Positions 1-9,195 are shown, numbered from the stretch's first letter. The stretch: 64,000 bases of DNA from Albibacterium sp035514885 (GCF_035514885.1 NZ_DATJCH010000016.1:59363-123362); one strand, 5' to 3'. Numbers and translations are program-made. Notes: generated by a model not told the origin, from the letters alone.

Positions 1-350
1 GCAGATACTTTGGTTTCTTCATATGCAACTTCCCGATGATGATAAACTTCATCAATTTGATACTGTCTTGCCAACTCCGGCAGAATCTCCTCAGGCAAAC
101 CTCTTTCTATTATTAACTCTCCGTTTAGGGAACGGATGGATCTTTGAAGATCCTGTACACTTTCATTAATAAATTTGGCTCTTAATATACCTGTTTTCCT
201 GGTACCATAGTTTGTTTCAGCATATGCACGAGTATCATAAATAAAAACAGGCAGAATAGCATTACCCTTATCGCTTGCAAAGCTGAGCATTTCATTGTCA
301 CTGATCCGTAAATCGTTCCTAAACCAAACTAATATGGTCTTTTTAATCAT
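1..350 (-). CDS. Cryptochrome/photolyase family protein, N-terminal part
   Basis: The reading frame is open from an ATG at 350 to the window edge, giving about 116 residues of a longer protein. It begins with the photolyase signature WFRNDLR at residues 9-15, followed by a Rossmann-like alpha/beta pattern that fits the antenna-binding N-terminal domain of the DNA photolyase/cryptochrome family. Members bind FAD and repair UV pyrimidine dimers or sense blue light. The FAD domain lies outside the window, so CPD photolyase cannot be separated from cryptochrome DASH. A TAnnTTTG promoter element lies 23 nt upstream. The gene is divergent from the SDR at 528. Confidence 0.88.
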   Translation of the reverse strand, partial: MIKKTILVWFRNDLRISDNEMLSFASDKGNAILPVFIYDTRAYAETNYGTRKTGILRAKFINESVQDLQRSIRSLNGELIIERGLPEEILPELARQYQIDEVYHHREVAYEETKVS

Positions 351-373
351 TCTAAATAAAAAACTAAACGACA

Positions 374-381
374 CAAATATA
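374..381 (-). promoter_or_regulatory. Putative -7 element for the photolyase gene
   Basis: On the minus strand this reads TATATTTG, matching the Bacteroidota TAnnTTTG -7 consensus, 23 nt before the ATG at 350. I see no clear TTTG at the -33 position. Confidence 0.45.
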
Positions 382-527
382 CTTATTTTAAGCTTATTAT
401 TGTGATATTCACTCGTTCGTGCGGATATTGACAATCCATTTACAATAATTAATTTCACAAAAACAGAATAAATAGAAACATTAGCATTGCTGATTTGTAA
501 TATATACAGCATAATTATCTCTACCAG

Positions 528-1391
528 ATGAATATACTCTTAACCGGTATCAACACTTATTTAGGAAAAAAACTGTCCTTGTTTTTTTTAGAAAAAAACT
601 ATGAACTAACCTGTTTGGTTAGGAATGAAAATATTCTAAAAAATGTAACGGGACGCAGCAACCTATCTGTTATACAGGGCGATCTAATTCGTGAAAAATA
701 TTCTCGCGAATTTCCTAAAGATCTAGACGTTGCATTTTACTTCAGCTATTATGTGGCAGAACAGGGTGACATTTATCAAGATATGGAGCTGCTATCCATT
801 CAAAACTACATAAAAAAAGCACGTAGGGTTAATTGTGCTCATTTAGTATATGTGATGCCGTTACGCTCGCCGATAAATGAAGATATCATAGCTCTGTTTG
901 AAAAGAGTTATATTCCTTATACAGTTATTAGAACCAGTAATATTGTAGGAAAAGATTCACTCTTGATACAAATCTTTAAAAAGATGGCTAGCAACTTTGC
1001 CATAATCTCGAACAGCAAATTGGCAAGTAGTAAATGTCAGCCGATAGCTTTGAGTGATGCTCTCACCTATTTAGATTTTATTGCTTCTAATCCGATAACT
1101 TTTAATCAGACTTTCGATATCGGTGGTCCGGAAATTTTAAGCTACCGGGAAATGCTCTTACAATTTCTACAGATATGCAAAATTAAGAAGACCATTATAA
1201 CTTTACCTTTTGTGCATTCATTCTTCTCCAGTTTTTGGCTAAGCAAAAGTAGCGGATTGCCAAAAATGATTGCCCACGCCTTTAGTGAAAATATCCAAGG
1301 CGATTTGCTGTGTGAAAACAACAGAATCCATGACCTATTTCCACATACCAGCCTAAAATTCAAAGATGCTGTATTAGAAGCTATCCAATAA
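528..1391 (+). CDS. Atypical short-chain dehydrogenase/NAD(P)-binding protein
   Basis: A 287-residue protein with an N-terminal Rossmann fold of the extended or atypical SDR class (NmrA / NAD-epimerase-like). The nucleotide-binding loop is TGINTYLG at residues 6-13, so the middle glycine of the usual TGxxGxxG is replaced. A basic VRN after the second strand may favour NADP. I do not see a convincing catalytic YxxxK, as is common in atypical SDRs that bind nucleotide but act on unknown substrates. It lies divergent to the photolyase gene, an arrangement that may reflect a shared light or redox role, but this is only inference. A hairpin terminator follows. Confidence 0.75.
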   Translation: MNILLTGINTYLGKKLSLFFLEKNYELTCLVRNENILKNVTGRSNLSVIQGDLIREKYSREFPKDLDVAFYFSYYVAEQGDIYQDMELLSIQNYIKKARRVNCAHLVYVMPLRSPINEDIIALFEKSYIPYTVIRTSNIVGKDSLLIQIFKKMASNFAIISNSKLASSKCQPIALSDALTYLDFIASNPITFNQTFDIGGPEILSYREMLLQFLQICKIKKTIITLPFVHSFFSSFWLSKSSGLPKMIAHAFSENIQGDLLCENNRIHDLFPHTSLKFKDAVLEAIQ

Positions 1392-1426
1392 AAAAGGCCA
1401 TAAGATATATCACCTTATGACCTTTT
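1392..1426. terminator. Bidirectional hairpin terminator
   Basis: AAAAGGCCATAAG at 1392-1404 pairs with CTTATGACCTTTT at 1414-1426 (13 bp, one imperfect pair) around a 9-nt loop. A-rich and T-rich flanks let it work in both directions. It sits between the SDR gene and the convergent FKBP operon. Confidence 0.75.
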
Positions 1427-1475
1427 AAATTTTAAACCTCAAGAAATTTACAATCAGGAGGCTAGCTTATTCTTT

Positions 1476-2444
1476 TTAATTAAGAACTTTCTTTACGTTA
1501 ATTTCAAAATCCAAAGAAGAAAACGGTGGAATACCTTCTGCAGTTGATGACGAACTTGGTTTTCCAGAAAGACCATATGCCTGAGATGAAGGCATAACCA
1601 TACGCACTTTAGCACCCTCTTTTAGCTTAGGAAGCACCTCTCTCCATCCTGCAATAGTTGAATTTAAAGAAATACGAACTGAATCTGTCGATGATTCTTC
1701 AACAACAGTTCCGTTTAATGATTTCAAAACATATCCAACCTCAAGGGTCGATTCTGCACTAATTTGCTTACCGGTTCCTGGTTGAGAAATATGATAATAA
1801 ATACCACTAGGAGTTTCTATATAATCATTCGTATTCGATCCAAGTTCGGAAAGATAATTCTTAATAGAATAATCTTCATAAGCCGGCAAGTCTGCAGGAT
1901 CGATTGCATGAATAACATAATCTATAGATTGATTACTACCTATTTTCCCAGAATTACCTATTTTCCCGGAGCCATTACGCCCATATAAATATCTTGAAGG
2001 AACCAATACCCTAATCTTACCATTTGCATGCTTCAAGACTTGATTTAAAACTAATTTTAAACCTTCTTCTTTATCAAGCGGAGAACCTGGCTGACTACTG
2101 GCTACTTCAGAACCATAAGGAAAGTACCCTAAATAATCTGCATAACGGTTGATCGAACCAAAGGTATCAAGCGCACTGAAACTTCCATCATGGGTCTTCA
2201 ACGTATAAACCATGGGAATAATTTCATCATAACCCAACTCTCTTCCATCTCCCTCTTCTAAAATCTGATAATACATTCCTGTATTTCCAAAAGGAATCAT
2301 ACTTAAATTATTCTGCCGAATGTAATTCTGGATATTCTCTTCATCCAATTCAACAATGGTCTGGTAATCTTTCTTCTCACAAGATGCAAATGCTAATACA
2401 GCAAAAAAGCCCAATACTAAGAATCGACTAGAAAATATGTTCAT
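1476..2444 (-). CDS. FKBP-type peptidyl-prolyl isomerase lipoprotein (tandem domains)
   Basis: A 322-residue predicted lipoprotein. The signal peptide ends in lipobox FASC, with Cys22 as the lipid site. The C-terminal part, about residues 205-322, is an FKBP-type PPIase domain with the strand-rich VGYVL, a central GWREVLPKLKEG and a final PFSSLDFEINV. An upstream stretch, about 60-190, has the same order of elements in degenerate form, suggesting a second, possibly inactive FKBP unit. Such lipoproteins fold proline-containing envelope proteins in the periplasm. The gene follows the other FKBP gene by 24 nt with no promoter visible, so the two are probably cotranscribed. Confidence 0.85.
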   Translation of the reverse strand: MNIFSSRFLVLGFFAVLAFASCEKKDYQTIVELDEENIQNYIRQNNLSMIPFGNTGMYYQILEEGDGRELGYDEIIPMVYTLKTHDGSFSALDTFGSINRYADYLGYFPYGSEVASSQPGSPLDKEEGLKLVLNQVLKHANGKIRVLVPSRYLYGRNGSGKIGNSGKIGSNQSIDYVIHAIDPADLPAYEDYSIKNYLSELGSNTNDYIETPSGIYYHISQPGTGKQISAESTLEVGYVLKSLNGTVVEESSTDSVRISLNSTIAGWREVLPKLKEGAKVRMVMPSSQAYGLSGKPSSSSTAEGIPPFSSLDFEINVKKVLN

Positions 2445-2468
2445 TCAACAGTGTATAAAATTTACAAA

Positions 2469-3083
2469 TTAATTAGAAGGAGCTTTAACCTCTAATACCT
2501 CAATATAAAAATCTAATGGTGAGTTTGCAGGAATACCCGCTAAGGTCTTATTTTGATATCCATAAGGTGATGGCAGAACGATTCTGATTTTCGAACCTTT
2601 TTGTAAACCAAGTTCTGTTAAACCTGCTTTAACAACCTTACCATTCTTATCCTTAAGTTCTTTGGGAAGAAATGCAACTTGCCATCCCCCAAGCACTCCT
2701 CCCAGTGATAAATCTACCTTATCTTTCTTCTGGAATGAGGTGCCTGTTGCTACCAATTTACCGTCATAGTTCACTTGGATATCAGGTGCTTCGATATCAT
2801 TAGCACTATTAAAATTGTAGGTATAGTAATCAGGGCTTTCTTTATCCTGCAATCCTTCACTTATTAACTTATACCAGATACCGGTTTCAGCATCCAATAC
2901 AGCCCCTTCTAACTCAGGAGTTTTTTCTACGTATTCCTTCAATATCGGCTTCTCTAAACTCAAATATTTTTGAGCATCATAGGGTTCAAAATCATTGTCT
3001 TTCAGACAGCCGCTAAAAGCAACACCTGCAATTAAGGCAATAATTAAGAAGTTAATTTTTTTCATGGTCATTTTCATACTCAT
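2469..3083 (-). CDS. FKBP-type peptidyl-prolyl isomerase lipoprotein
   Basis: A 204-residue lipoprotein with one FKBP domain. The hydrophobic signal ends in lipobox FSGC (Cys26 from the first ATG). The PPIase domain covers about residues 100-200, with the GGWQVAFLPKEL helix segment and terminal SPLDFYIEVLEV strand of the family. It is the first gene of a two-gene FKBP operon. The start is uncertain: the -7 element ends only 5 nt before the first ATG, so that ATG would sit on a leaderless transcript. The alternative start at residue 7 (3065) gives the more typical MKK signal peptide. Either choice leaves the mature protein unchanged. Confidence 0.87.
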   Translation of the reverse strand: MSMKMTMKKINFLIIALIAGVAFSGCLKDNDFEPYDAQKYLSLEKPILKEYVEKTPELEGAVLDAETGIWYKLISEGLQDKESPDYYTYNFNSANDIEAPDIQVNYDGKLVATGTSFQKKDKVDLSLGGVLGGWQVAFLPKELKDKNGKVVKAGLTELGLQKGSKIRIVLPSPYGYQNKTLAGIPANSPLDFYIEVLEVKAPSN

Positions 3084-3088
3084 AAGTG

Positions 3089-3096
3089 CAAAGTTA
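3089..3096 (-). promoter_or_regulatory. Putative -7 element for the FKBP operon
   Basis: The minus strand reads TAACTTTG, an exact TAnnTTTG match, 5 nt before the ATG at 3083. This spacing would put the transcription start at or next to the start codon. Confidence 0.5.
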
Positions 3097-3174
3097 TTTA
3101 TTTAATTGATTTTATTAAGGAATTAACATTTTTTAACAGCAACATGCCATTACAGCTAATTCCTTTAAAAGACG

Positions 3175-3205
3175 GAAACCACCCTAGATATGCTACAGTG
3201 GTTTC
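3175..3205 (-). terminator. Hairpin terminator after fadE
   Basis: GAAACCAC at 3175-3182 pairs with GTGGTTTC at 3198-3205. On the minus strand the stem is followed by a short T-rich run. It lies about 20 nt beyond the fadE stop and separates the fad operon from the FKBP promoter. Confidence 0.5.
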
Positions 3206-3223
3206 TAAATAAATAACAAATAA

Positions 3224-5014
3224 TTAATAGCAATACTTATTGGCTTCAATTAGCTGTTTTGCAATTCGCTGCCTTGCCTCCTTACTATTAAAAGGTTGGG
3301 TTTTAGTAAAACGACGAAGTCCCATCAACATCATTTTCAATTCATCGCCTTCAGCAAATGCATTTAAAGCCTGCTTTCCTGCAACAGAAACATAATCTAC
3401 TGTAGAGTCCAGATAGACCCGGGCAATATCAATCTGACCTTTAACAGCTTCCTCACCCCTCATAGCTACCAATTTCTCCACCCTCAAGATAGTAGATTCT
3501 GCTATATATACATATCCAATTATATCAGCAATATTCATTAAAATCTCCTGCTCCTTTGATAAAGTCATCATTAACTTCTGAACCGCAGCACCTGCTATCA
3601 TTAAACCTGTCTTCTTCAAATTATTAAGAATCCTCTTTTCATAAGCAAAAAGCACATCTTCTGTTTCCTCGAAATCCGGAATAGACATTAATTCATTTGC
3701 AACTTCCTGCGCAGGCTTTATCAAGTCCAACTCACCCTTCATCGCACGCTTCAATAACATATCAACTATCAGTAAGCGATTTACCTCATTGGTACCTTCA
3801 AAGATACGGTTGATCCTGGAATCGCGATACGCTCTTTCCATCGGTGCTTCAGCAGAAAAACCCATCCCTCCATACACCTGAACACCCTCATCTACAATGT
3901 AGTCCAACATTTCAGATGCCCAAACTTTCAAAATAGCACATTCAATCGCAAATTGCTCAGTAGATTTCAACCTTGCTTTTCCACTGTCCATTCCTCCGGC
4001 AACTAACTGTTCATAGGCATCATCAATATTCTGTCCGGCCCGGTAAGCTGCACTTTCTACTGCAAAATTACGAATCGCCATTTCAGCTAATTTATGGCGA
4101 ATAGCGCCAAATTTCGAAATCTGCAAGTCGAATTGCACCCGCTCATTTGAATAGTTGATGGCATAATCCAATGCCTTTTTAGAAGAACCAATGGCCGCAG
4201 CCCCAAGCTTTATCCGGCCAATATTCAATATATTTACAGCAATTTTAAAACCATTTCCTCTTTCAGAAAGCAGGTTCTCAACAGGAACCGGACAATCATT
4301 AAAAAACACCTGGCGGGTAGATGAACCTTTAATCCCCATCTTATGCTCTTCCGGGTTCATACTTATTCCACCAAAATCTCTTTCAACAATAAAAGCAGAT
4401 AGATTCTTATCATCATCTATCTTAGCAAACACAATAAAAAGATCTGCAAAACCACCATTCGTAATCCACATCTTCTGTCCGTTAAGCATATAATGCGTTC
4501 CGGCCGAATTCAATTTCGCAGATGTCTTTCCTGAATTTGCATCAGAACCTGCATTTGGTTCCGTTAAACAATAAGCTGCTTTTAGTTCTCCAGTTGCCAA
4601 CCGTGGAATATATTTCTTCTTCTGCTCTTCATTACCATAATATAAAATCGGCAGGGTGCCAATACCTGTATGAGCAGAAAGAGCTACTGCAAAAGAATGA
4701 CCGGCTCCTACCGCATCCGTAACCAACATCGAAGTATTGAAATTCTTTCCAAAACCACCATATTCTTCTGGTATAGAAACACTTAATAAACCAAGCTCTC
4801 CAGCTTTATCCAATAAATTCTGCATCAGACCTTCTTCCTGAGCATCAATCTGATCCAGTTTAGGCAACACTTCAGCTTCAATAAAATCAATGCAAGTCTG
4901 CTTAATCATTAACTGCTCTTCATCAAATTCTTCCGGAATGAAAACATCTTTATAAGAGGTCTCACGAATTACAAATTCGCCACCTTTAATTACATTTTTA
5001 GATTCTTCTAACAT
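3224..5014 (-). CDS. fadE: Acyl-CoA dehydrogenase
   Basis: A 596-residue FAD-dependent acyl-CoA dehydrogenase that would catalyse the first, trans-2-enoyl-CoA forming step of beta-oxidation. The FAD/substrate motif YCLTEPNAGSDA is at residues 148-159. The catalytic base is probably Glu406 in FEGTNE, within the YGGMGF...RIFEGTNEVNR signature at about 381-413. About 180 further residues follow the classical 400-residue core, as in the long VLCAD-like class. Length and gene order match Bacillus subtilis FadE (YusJ). It is the last gene of the marR-fadN-fadA-fadE operon, 11 nt after fadA. Electron-transfer flavoprotein genes are not in the window. Confidence 0.95.
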   Translation of the reverse strand: MLEESKNVIKGGEFVIRETSYKDVFIPEEFDEEQLMIKQTCIDFIEAEVLPKLDQIDAQEEGLMQNLLDKAGELGLLSVSIPEEYGGFGKNFNTSMLVTDAVGAGHSFAVALSAHTGIGTLPILYYGNEEQKKKYIPRLATGELKAAYCLTEPNAGSDANSGKTSAKLNSAGTHYMLNGQKMWITNGGFADLFIVFAKIDDDKNLSAFIVERDFGGISMNPEEHKMGIKGSSTRQVFFNDCPVPVENLLSERGNGFKIAVNILNIGRIKLGAAAIGSSKKALDYAINYSNERVQFDLQISKFGAIRHKLAEMAIRNFAVESAAYRAGQNIDDAYEQLVAGGMDSGKARLKSTEQFAIECAILKVWASEMLDYIVDEGVQVYGGMGFSAEAPMERAYRDSRINRIFEGTNEVNRLLIVDMLLKRAMKGELDLIKPAQEVANELMSIPDFEETEDVLFAYEKRILNNLKKTGLMIAGAAVQKLMMTLSKEQEILMNIADIIGYVYIAESTILRVEKLVAMRGEEAVKGQIDIARVYLDSTVDYVSVAGKQALNAFAEGDELKMMLMGLRRFTKTQPFNSKEARQRIAKQLIEANKYCY

Positions 5015-5025
5015 CTTCTAAATAA

Positions 5026-6201
5026 TTATAACATCTCAAAAATACCTGCAGCACCCTGGCCACTTCCCACACACATAGTTACCAACCCATATTTCTTATC
5101 TCTACGCTTCAATTCATTAAAGATTTGCACAGAAAGCTTAGCACCGGTACAACCCAATGGATGGCCCATAGCAATTGCACCACCATTCACATTCACTATT
5201 TCAGGATTCAAACCTGCATCTCTTATAACCGTTAATGATTGCGAAGCAAAAGCCTCATTCAATTCTATTAAATCAATTTCTTCTAATTTCATTCCTGCCA
5301 TTTTCAAAGCAACCGGAATAGCCTTAACCGGACCAATTCCCATAATTCGAGGAGGAACTCCCGCTACGCCATAACTAACCAAACGAGCGATAGGCTCTAC
5401 ATTCAGTTCTTTCAATTTAGCTTCGGATACAACCAAAACAAATGCAGCACCATCCGAAGTCTGAGAAGAGTTACCTGCAGTTACTGAACCTCCTGCAGCA
5501 AAGACTGGCTTTAAAGCAGCCAACTTTTCCAAACTTGTATCCGCACGAGGGCCTTCATCTCTATCAACAACATAATCCCGACTTACAATTTTCTTTCCAT
5601 CTTCTAAATAGTTCTCATGAACAGTGATCGGAACAATATCATCTTTAAATCTCCCGTTTTTAATCGCATCCAATGCTTTCTGATGTGAGTTAAAAGCAAA
5701 TAGATCCTGCTCCTCACGGCTCACTTGAAATTCTTTCGCAACAGCTTCTGCTGTTAATCCCATACCCCAATACCAATCCGGATGTTTTTTCGCAACAGCT
5801 GCATTGGGCACCAGTTTCCATCCACCAAAAGGCATACCCGACATCACTTCCACACCTCCTGCAACAATCACATCAGCCATTCCCGATTTAATTTTGGCGA
5901 CAGCAATGGCAATTGTTTCTAATCCAGACGAGCAGTACCTGTTAACCGTCATACCCGGAACCTTTTCTGTATCCAGGCCCATCAATGAAATCATTCGGCC
6001 AATATTTAAACCTTGCTCTGCCTCGGGTGTTGCGTTACCAACAATCACATCATCAATCTCTTCTTTGTCTAAAGTTGGAACAGAAGCAACTAAATGCTTA
6101 ATTACGTCCGCAGCTAAATCATCTGCCCTTGTAAAACGAAACACTCCACGAGGAGCTTTTCCTACAGCTGTTCTATATCCTGCTATAATATATGCTTCCA
6201 T
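5026..6201 (-). CDS. fadA: Acetyl-CoA acyltransferase (3-ketoacyl-CoA thiolase)
   Basis: A 391-residue thiolase that would cleave 3-ketoacyl-CoA with CoA to acetyl-CoA and a shortened acyl-CoA. All catalytic residues are present: nucleophile Cys90 in RYCSSG, His347 in the GHPLG loop and acid/base Cys377 in CVGSGQG near the C-terminus. Spacing fits the degradative thiolase family. It lies 4 nt after fadN and 11 nt before fadE, so tight cotranscription is expected. A biosynthetic acetoacetyl-CoA role (PhaA/AtoB) cannot be ruled out from sequence alone, but the operon argues for beta-oxidation. Confidence 0.96.
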   Translation of the reverse strand: MEAYIIAGYRTAVGKAPRGVFRFTRADDLAADVIKHLVASVPTLDKEEIDDVIVGNATPEAEQGLNIGRMISLMGLDTEKVPGMTVNRYCSSGLETIAIAVAKIKSGMADVIVAGGVEVMSGMPFGGWKLVPNAAVAKKHPDWYWGMGLTAEAVAKEFQVSREEQDLFAFNSHQKALDAIKNGRFKDDIVPITVHENYLEDGKKIVSRDYVVDRDEGPRADTSLEKLAALKPVFAAGGSVTAGNSSQTSDGAAFVLVVSEAKLKELNVEPIARLVSYGVAGVPPRIMGIGPVKAIPVALKMAGMKLEEIDLIELNEAFASQSLTVIRDAGLNPEIVNVNGGAIAMGHPLGCTGAKLSVQIFNELKRRDKKYGLVTMCVGSGQGAAGIFEML

Positions 6202-6205
6202 AATC

Positions 6206-8632
6206 TTAGTTTCTTAAAGGTTTACCCTTGGTTAACATAAATTGGATCCTTTCCAACGATTTCTTAGTACCTACCAATGACAAGAACTCCTTTCGTTCCA
6301 AATCCAGGAGATATTGTTCAGAAACCTCGGTAGGTTCAGATAAATCTCCACCACACATTACCCATCCAAGTCGTTCAGAAATTAATTTATCATGCTCCGA
6401 AATGTAATTCCCTGTCATCATGGAATTCGCACCCACATATACAATACCCAAACCCTGCTTACCCAATACCTTGATATCCTTTCGTTGCACAGGCTGCGTG
6501 TATCCTGCATCAGCCAGTTCCAGCGCCTTTGCTTTTGCATCAGCTAATAGCCTGCTTCTATTCATGGTAATTGCAAACTTCCCTTCCTGCAAATATCCAA
6601 GTTCGAAAGCTTCTAACCCTGATGTAGAAACCTTTGCCTGCCCAATCGTTAAAAATTTATTTCTTAAAACGGTCTGTTCTATAGCTCCCTCTTTAAAATC
6701 ATCCGATGCCCGTATCGTCATTTCCTTAGATCCTCCACCGCCGGGTATAACGCCTACACCAAATTCCACCAATCCCATATAAGTCTCTGCATGGAGCTGT
6801 ACAAAATCAGCATGCATTGAAAACTCACAACCTCCTCCTAAAGTTAAATTAAAGGGGGCAGCTACTACCGGTATTGACGAGTAACGCAAACGCATCGACG
6901 TGTCCTGAAACATCTTTACCGCCATATTGAGCTCATCAAAATCCTGCTCCACGGCGAGCATGAAAATCATTCCAATATTCGCACCTGCAGAGAAAAGAGC
7001 GCCATCATTTCCAATAACCAATCCTCTGTATTCCTTTTCTGCTAAATCAATCGCCTTATTAATTCCCTGAATAACATCTCCACCAATGGTATTCATCTTT
7101 GAATGAATCTCTGCATTCAAAATACCATCTCCCAAATCAATAATGCTGACACTGTTATTTTTCCATAAGGTATGCTTTTCCCTCAAATTATCTAAGACAA
7201 TAAAATCCTCAGACCCCGGAATTACCTGATAGCCTTTACTAGTAATATCATAGAACTTCTTAATACCATCTTCTATCTTATAGAAACTATCATTGCCTCC
7301 CTCCAACATCTCATATACCCAGGAAGCCACTTTTCCCTGCTGACCTGGTAATGATATTTCAGCCTTCTCTATTTTGTCAATTGTTTCTTTTACACCCAGA
7401 GCGTCCCATACCTCAAACGGTCCTAATTCCCACCCAAAACCTGCGCGCATAGCATCATCAATGCGATACAGTTCATCCGATATTTCAGGAATACGCTTAG
7501 AGACATATTCAAATAAAGGATAGTTAGCTGCTCTGAATAACTCTGCTGCCCGGTCATTTCCTTTATCAAAAACCTTCATCCGCTGACGCAGGTCATCTAC
7601 TGCCTTTGCCTCTCCCAACGTTGCAGACTTCACTTTATCCTGCTTAGCATATTCTAATGTTTTAAGATTCAGAGCTAATATTTCCGTTTTCCCATCCTTA
7701 TCTTTAACCTTCTTATAAAATCCTTGATCAGATTTCTCTCCCAGCCATTTATTATCTACCATTTTCTGAATATAAGCCGGCAGTTTAAATACTTCCTTCG
7801 CTTCATCCGAAGGAGCATTCTCATACAAACCATTTGCAACATTCACCAAGGTATCCAGCCCAACTACATCAGCTGTACGAAAGGTTGCTGATTTCGGCCT
7901 ACCTAAAATGGGACCGGTAAACCTATCTACCTCTTCAACCGATAAATCAAACTTCTCAACCAAGTGAGTCAAAGCCAGCATAGCATATACACCAATTCTA
8001 TTACCAATAAATGCTGGTGTATCTTTACATAGAACGGTAGTCTTTCCTAAAAATTTATCTCCATAGTGCATCAGGAAAGCAACTACCTCAGGATCAGTTT
8101 CTGCAGTAGGAATAATTTCAAGTAAACGCAAATAGCGTGGAGGATTAAAGAAATGCGTGCCGCAGAAGTGCTTTCGAAAATCATCTGAACGACCATCCGT
8201 CATCAAATGAATAGGAATACCAGAAGTATTGGAAGTAATCAATGTTCCTGCTTTACGGTATTGTTCAACTTGTTCAAAAACCTGTTTCTTAATTTCCAAA
8301 CGCTCAATTACAACCTCAATAATCCAGTCTGCCGAAGCAATGTCCTTCATATTATCTTCAAAGTTCCCGGTCTTAATACTCTTTAAGACAGATTTACTGA
8401 ATATCGGAGACGGGTTCGATTGAATGACACTCTTTAAATGACCTTCAACAATCCGATTACGCACGAAAGGACTTTCAATCTTCAATCCTTTTTTCTCTTC
8501 TACAGGCAATAATTCTTTGGGAGCAATATCAAGCAGTAATACTTCCACTCCAATATTTGCGAAATGGCAAGCTATTCTAGATCCCATAACGCCCGATCCT
8601 AAAACCGCTACTCTCTTAATCCTTCTTTCCAT
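6206..8632 (-). CDS. fadN: 3-hydroxyacyl-CoA dehydrogenase / enoyl-CoA hydratase
   Basis: An 808-residue bifunctional beta-oxidation enzyme. The NAD-binding dehydrogenase domain comes first (GSGVMG at residues 12-17, probable catalytic His160 in THFFNP, Glu172, Asn211), then the dehydrogenase C-terminal region to about 410. An enoyl-CoA hydratase/isomerase domain starts near residue 495, with oxyanion segment FSAGANIG at 547-554 and a GGGGS loop. This order is opposite to Escherichia coli FadB and matches Bacillus FadN (YusL). Gene order fadN-fadA-fadE also matches the Bacillus operon. It begins 3 nt after the marR stop, so the regulator is cotranscribed. Confidence 0.94.
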   Translation of the reverse strand: MERRIKRVAVLGSGVMGSRIACHFANIGVEVLLLDIAPKELLPVEEKKGLKIESPFVRNRIVEGHLKSVIQSNPSPIFSKSVLKSIKTGNFEDNMKDIASADWIIEVVIERLEIKKQVFEQVEQYRKAGTLITSNTSGIPIHLMTDGRSDDFRKHFCGTHFFNPPRYLRLLEIIPTAETDPEVVAFLMHYGDKFLGKTTVLCKDTPAFIGNRIGVYAMLALTHLVEKFDLSVEEVDRFTGPILGRPKSATFRTADVVGLDTLVNVANGLYENAPSDEAKEVFKLPAYIQKMVDNKWLGEKSDQGFYKKVKDKDGKTEILALNLKTLEYAKQDKVKSATLGEAKAVDDLRQRMKVFDKGNDRAAELFRAANYPLFEYVSKRIPEISDELYRIDDAMRAGFGWELGPFEVWDALGVKETIDKIEKAEISLPGQQGKVASWVYEMLEGGNDSFYKIEDGIKKFYDITSKGYQVIPGSEDFIVLDNLREKHTLWKNNSVSIIDLGDGILNAEIHSKMNTIGGDVIQGINKAIDLAEKEYRGLVIGNDGALFSAGANIGMIFMLAVEQDFDELNMAVKMFQDTSMRLRYSSIPVVAAPFNLTLGGGCEFSMHADFVQLHAETYMGLVEFGVGVIPGGGGSKEMTIRASDDFKEGAIEQTVLRNKFLTIGQAKVSTSGLEAFELGYLQEGKFAITMNRSRLLADAKAKALELADAGYTQPVQRKDIKVLGKQGLGIVYVGANSMMTGNYISEHDKLISERLGWVMCGGDLSEPTEVSEQYLLDLERKEFLSLVGTKKSLERIQFMLTKGKPLRN

Positions 8633-8635
8633 AAT

Positions 8636-9082
8636 TTATGACTCTTTAATATGATCCTGTAAAAACCTTTGCGATAATTGATTGATCTTAATAAGCGAGC
8701 TCGCTAGCTTCAATCGTTCACTTTCTGACATATGAGCTATCAGGTAATTATTAAAATCGCGCACAATATCTTTTGCCATTTCCCTTTTCTCTAAACCCAA
8801 AGGTGTTAAAAACACCTTTACAGAACGCTTATCAAGCTCACTCGCTTCCCGATAAATCAAACCCTGTTTTTCCATAGCACTTAACATTCTTGATAAACTC
8901 GTAGATCGAACCCCCAATAAACTGGCTATCTGTGAAACTGCAGTACCTTCTTTATGAATATTGATTAAAACATAACCCGAAGCCTGTGTTAATCCCACCT
9001 TGGATGCAGCTTGATTATAAGAGTTTGCTACCGACTGCCAGGCTGTTTTTAAATAATAATCAATCGTATTGTCCTTTGCCAT
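8636..9082 (-). CDS. MarR-family transcriptional regulator
   Basis: A 148-residue winged-helix regulator of the MarR class. The central part (VSQIASLLGVRSTSLSRML) is a helix-turn-helix, followed by a basic wing containing KRSVKVFLTPLG. As first gene of the fad operon it probably represses its own promoter and releases it on binding an acyl-CoA or fatty acid. The effector is inference; the genetic linkage is direct. A 14-bp perfect palindrome lies between its -7 element and its ATG, a natural place for autoregulation. The divergent cupin gene could also be controlled from the shared 113-nt region. Confidence 0.93.
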   Translation of the reverse strand: MAKDNTIDYYLKTAWQSVANSYNQAASKVGLTQASGYVLINIHKEGTAVSQIASLLGVRSTSLSRMLSAMEKQGLIYREASELDKRSVKVFLTPLGLEKREMAKDIVRDFNNYLIAHMSESERLKLASSLIKINQLSQRFLQDHIKES

Positions 9083-9095
9083 TCAACTAGATTTA

Positions 9096-9109
9096 TTATG
9101 CTTGCATAA
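9096..9109. promoter_or_regulatory. Candidate MarR operator palindrome
   Basis: TTATGCTTGCATAA is a perfect inverted repeat (6-2-6) immediately downstream of the marR -7 element, covering the expected transcription start. A second perfect palindrome, TATAGCTATA, is at 9123-9132 in the promoter spacer. MarR proteins bind such short palindromes as dimers. Confidence 0.55.
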
Positions 9110-9141
9110 CAAATCTATGTTTTATAGCTATAATATGCAAA
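9110..9141 (-). promoter_or_regulatory. Promoter of the marR-fadNAE operon
   Basis: On the minus strand TTTG (9138-9141) and TAGATTTG (9110-9117) are separated by 20 nt. This fits the Bacteroidota promoter TTTG-N19-TAnnTTTG closely. The predicted leader is about 20 nt. Confidence 0.65.
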
Positions 9142-9161
9142 GAAATCTTAATTAGATTATC

Positions 9162-9169
9162 TATTTTTG
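9162..9169 (+). promoter_or_regulatory. Putative -7 element for the cupin gene
   Basis: TATTTTTG matches TAnnTTTG, 26 nt before the GTG start at 9196. No clear -33 element is visible. Confidence 0.4.
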
Positions 9170-9195
9170 TTAATGGCATTAAACTGAATTACATT

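Noticed and set aside
6206..8632. Several long antisense frames inside the fad genes.
   Set aside because: They have no start signals or families, and the sense frames are full-length conserved enzymes. They are shadow frames.
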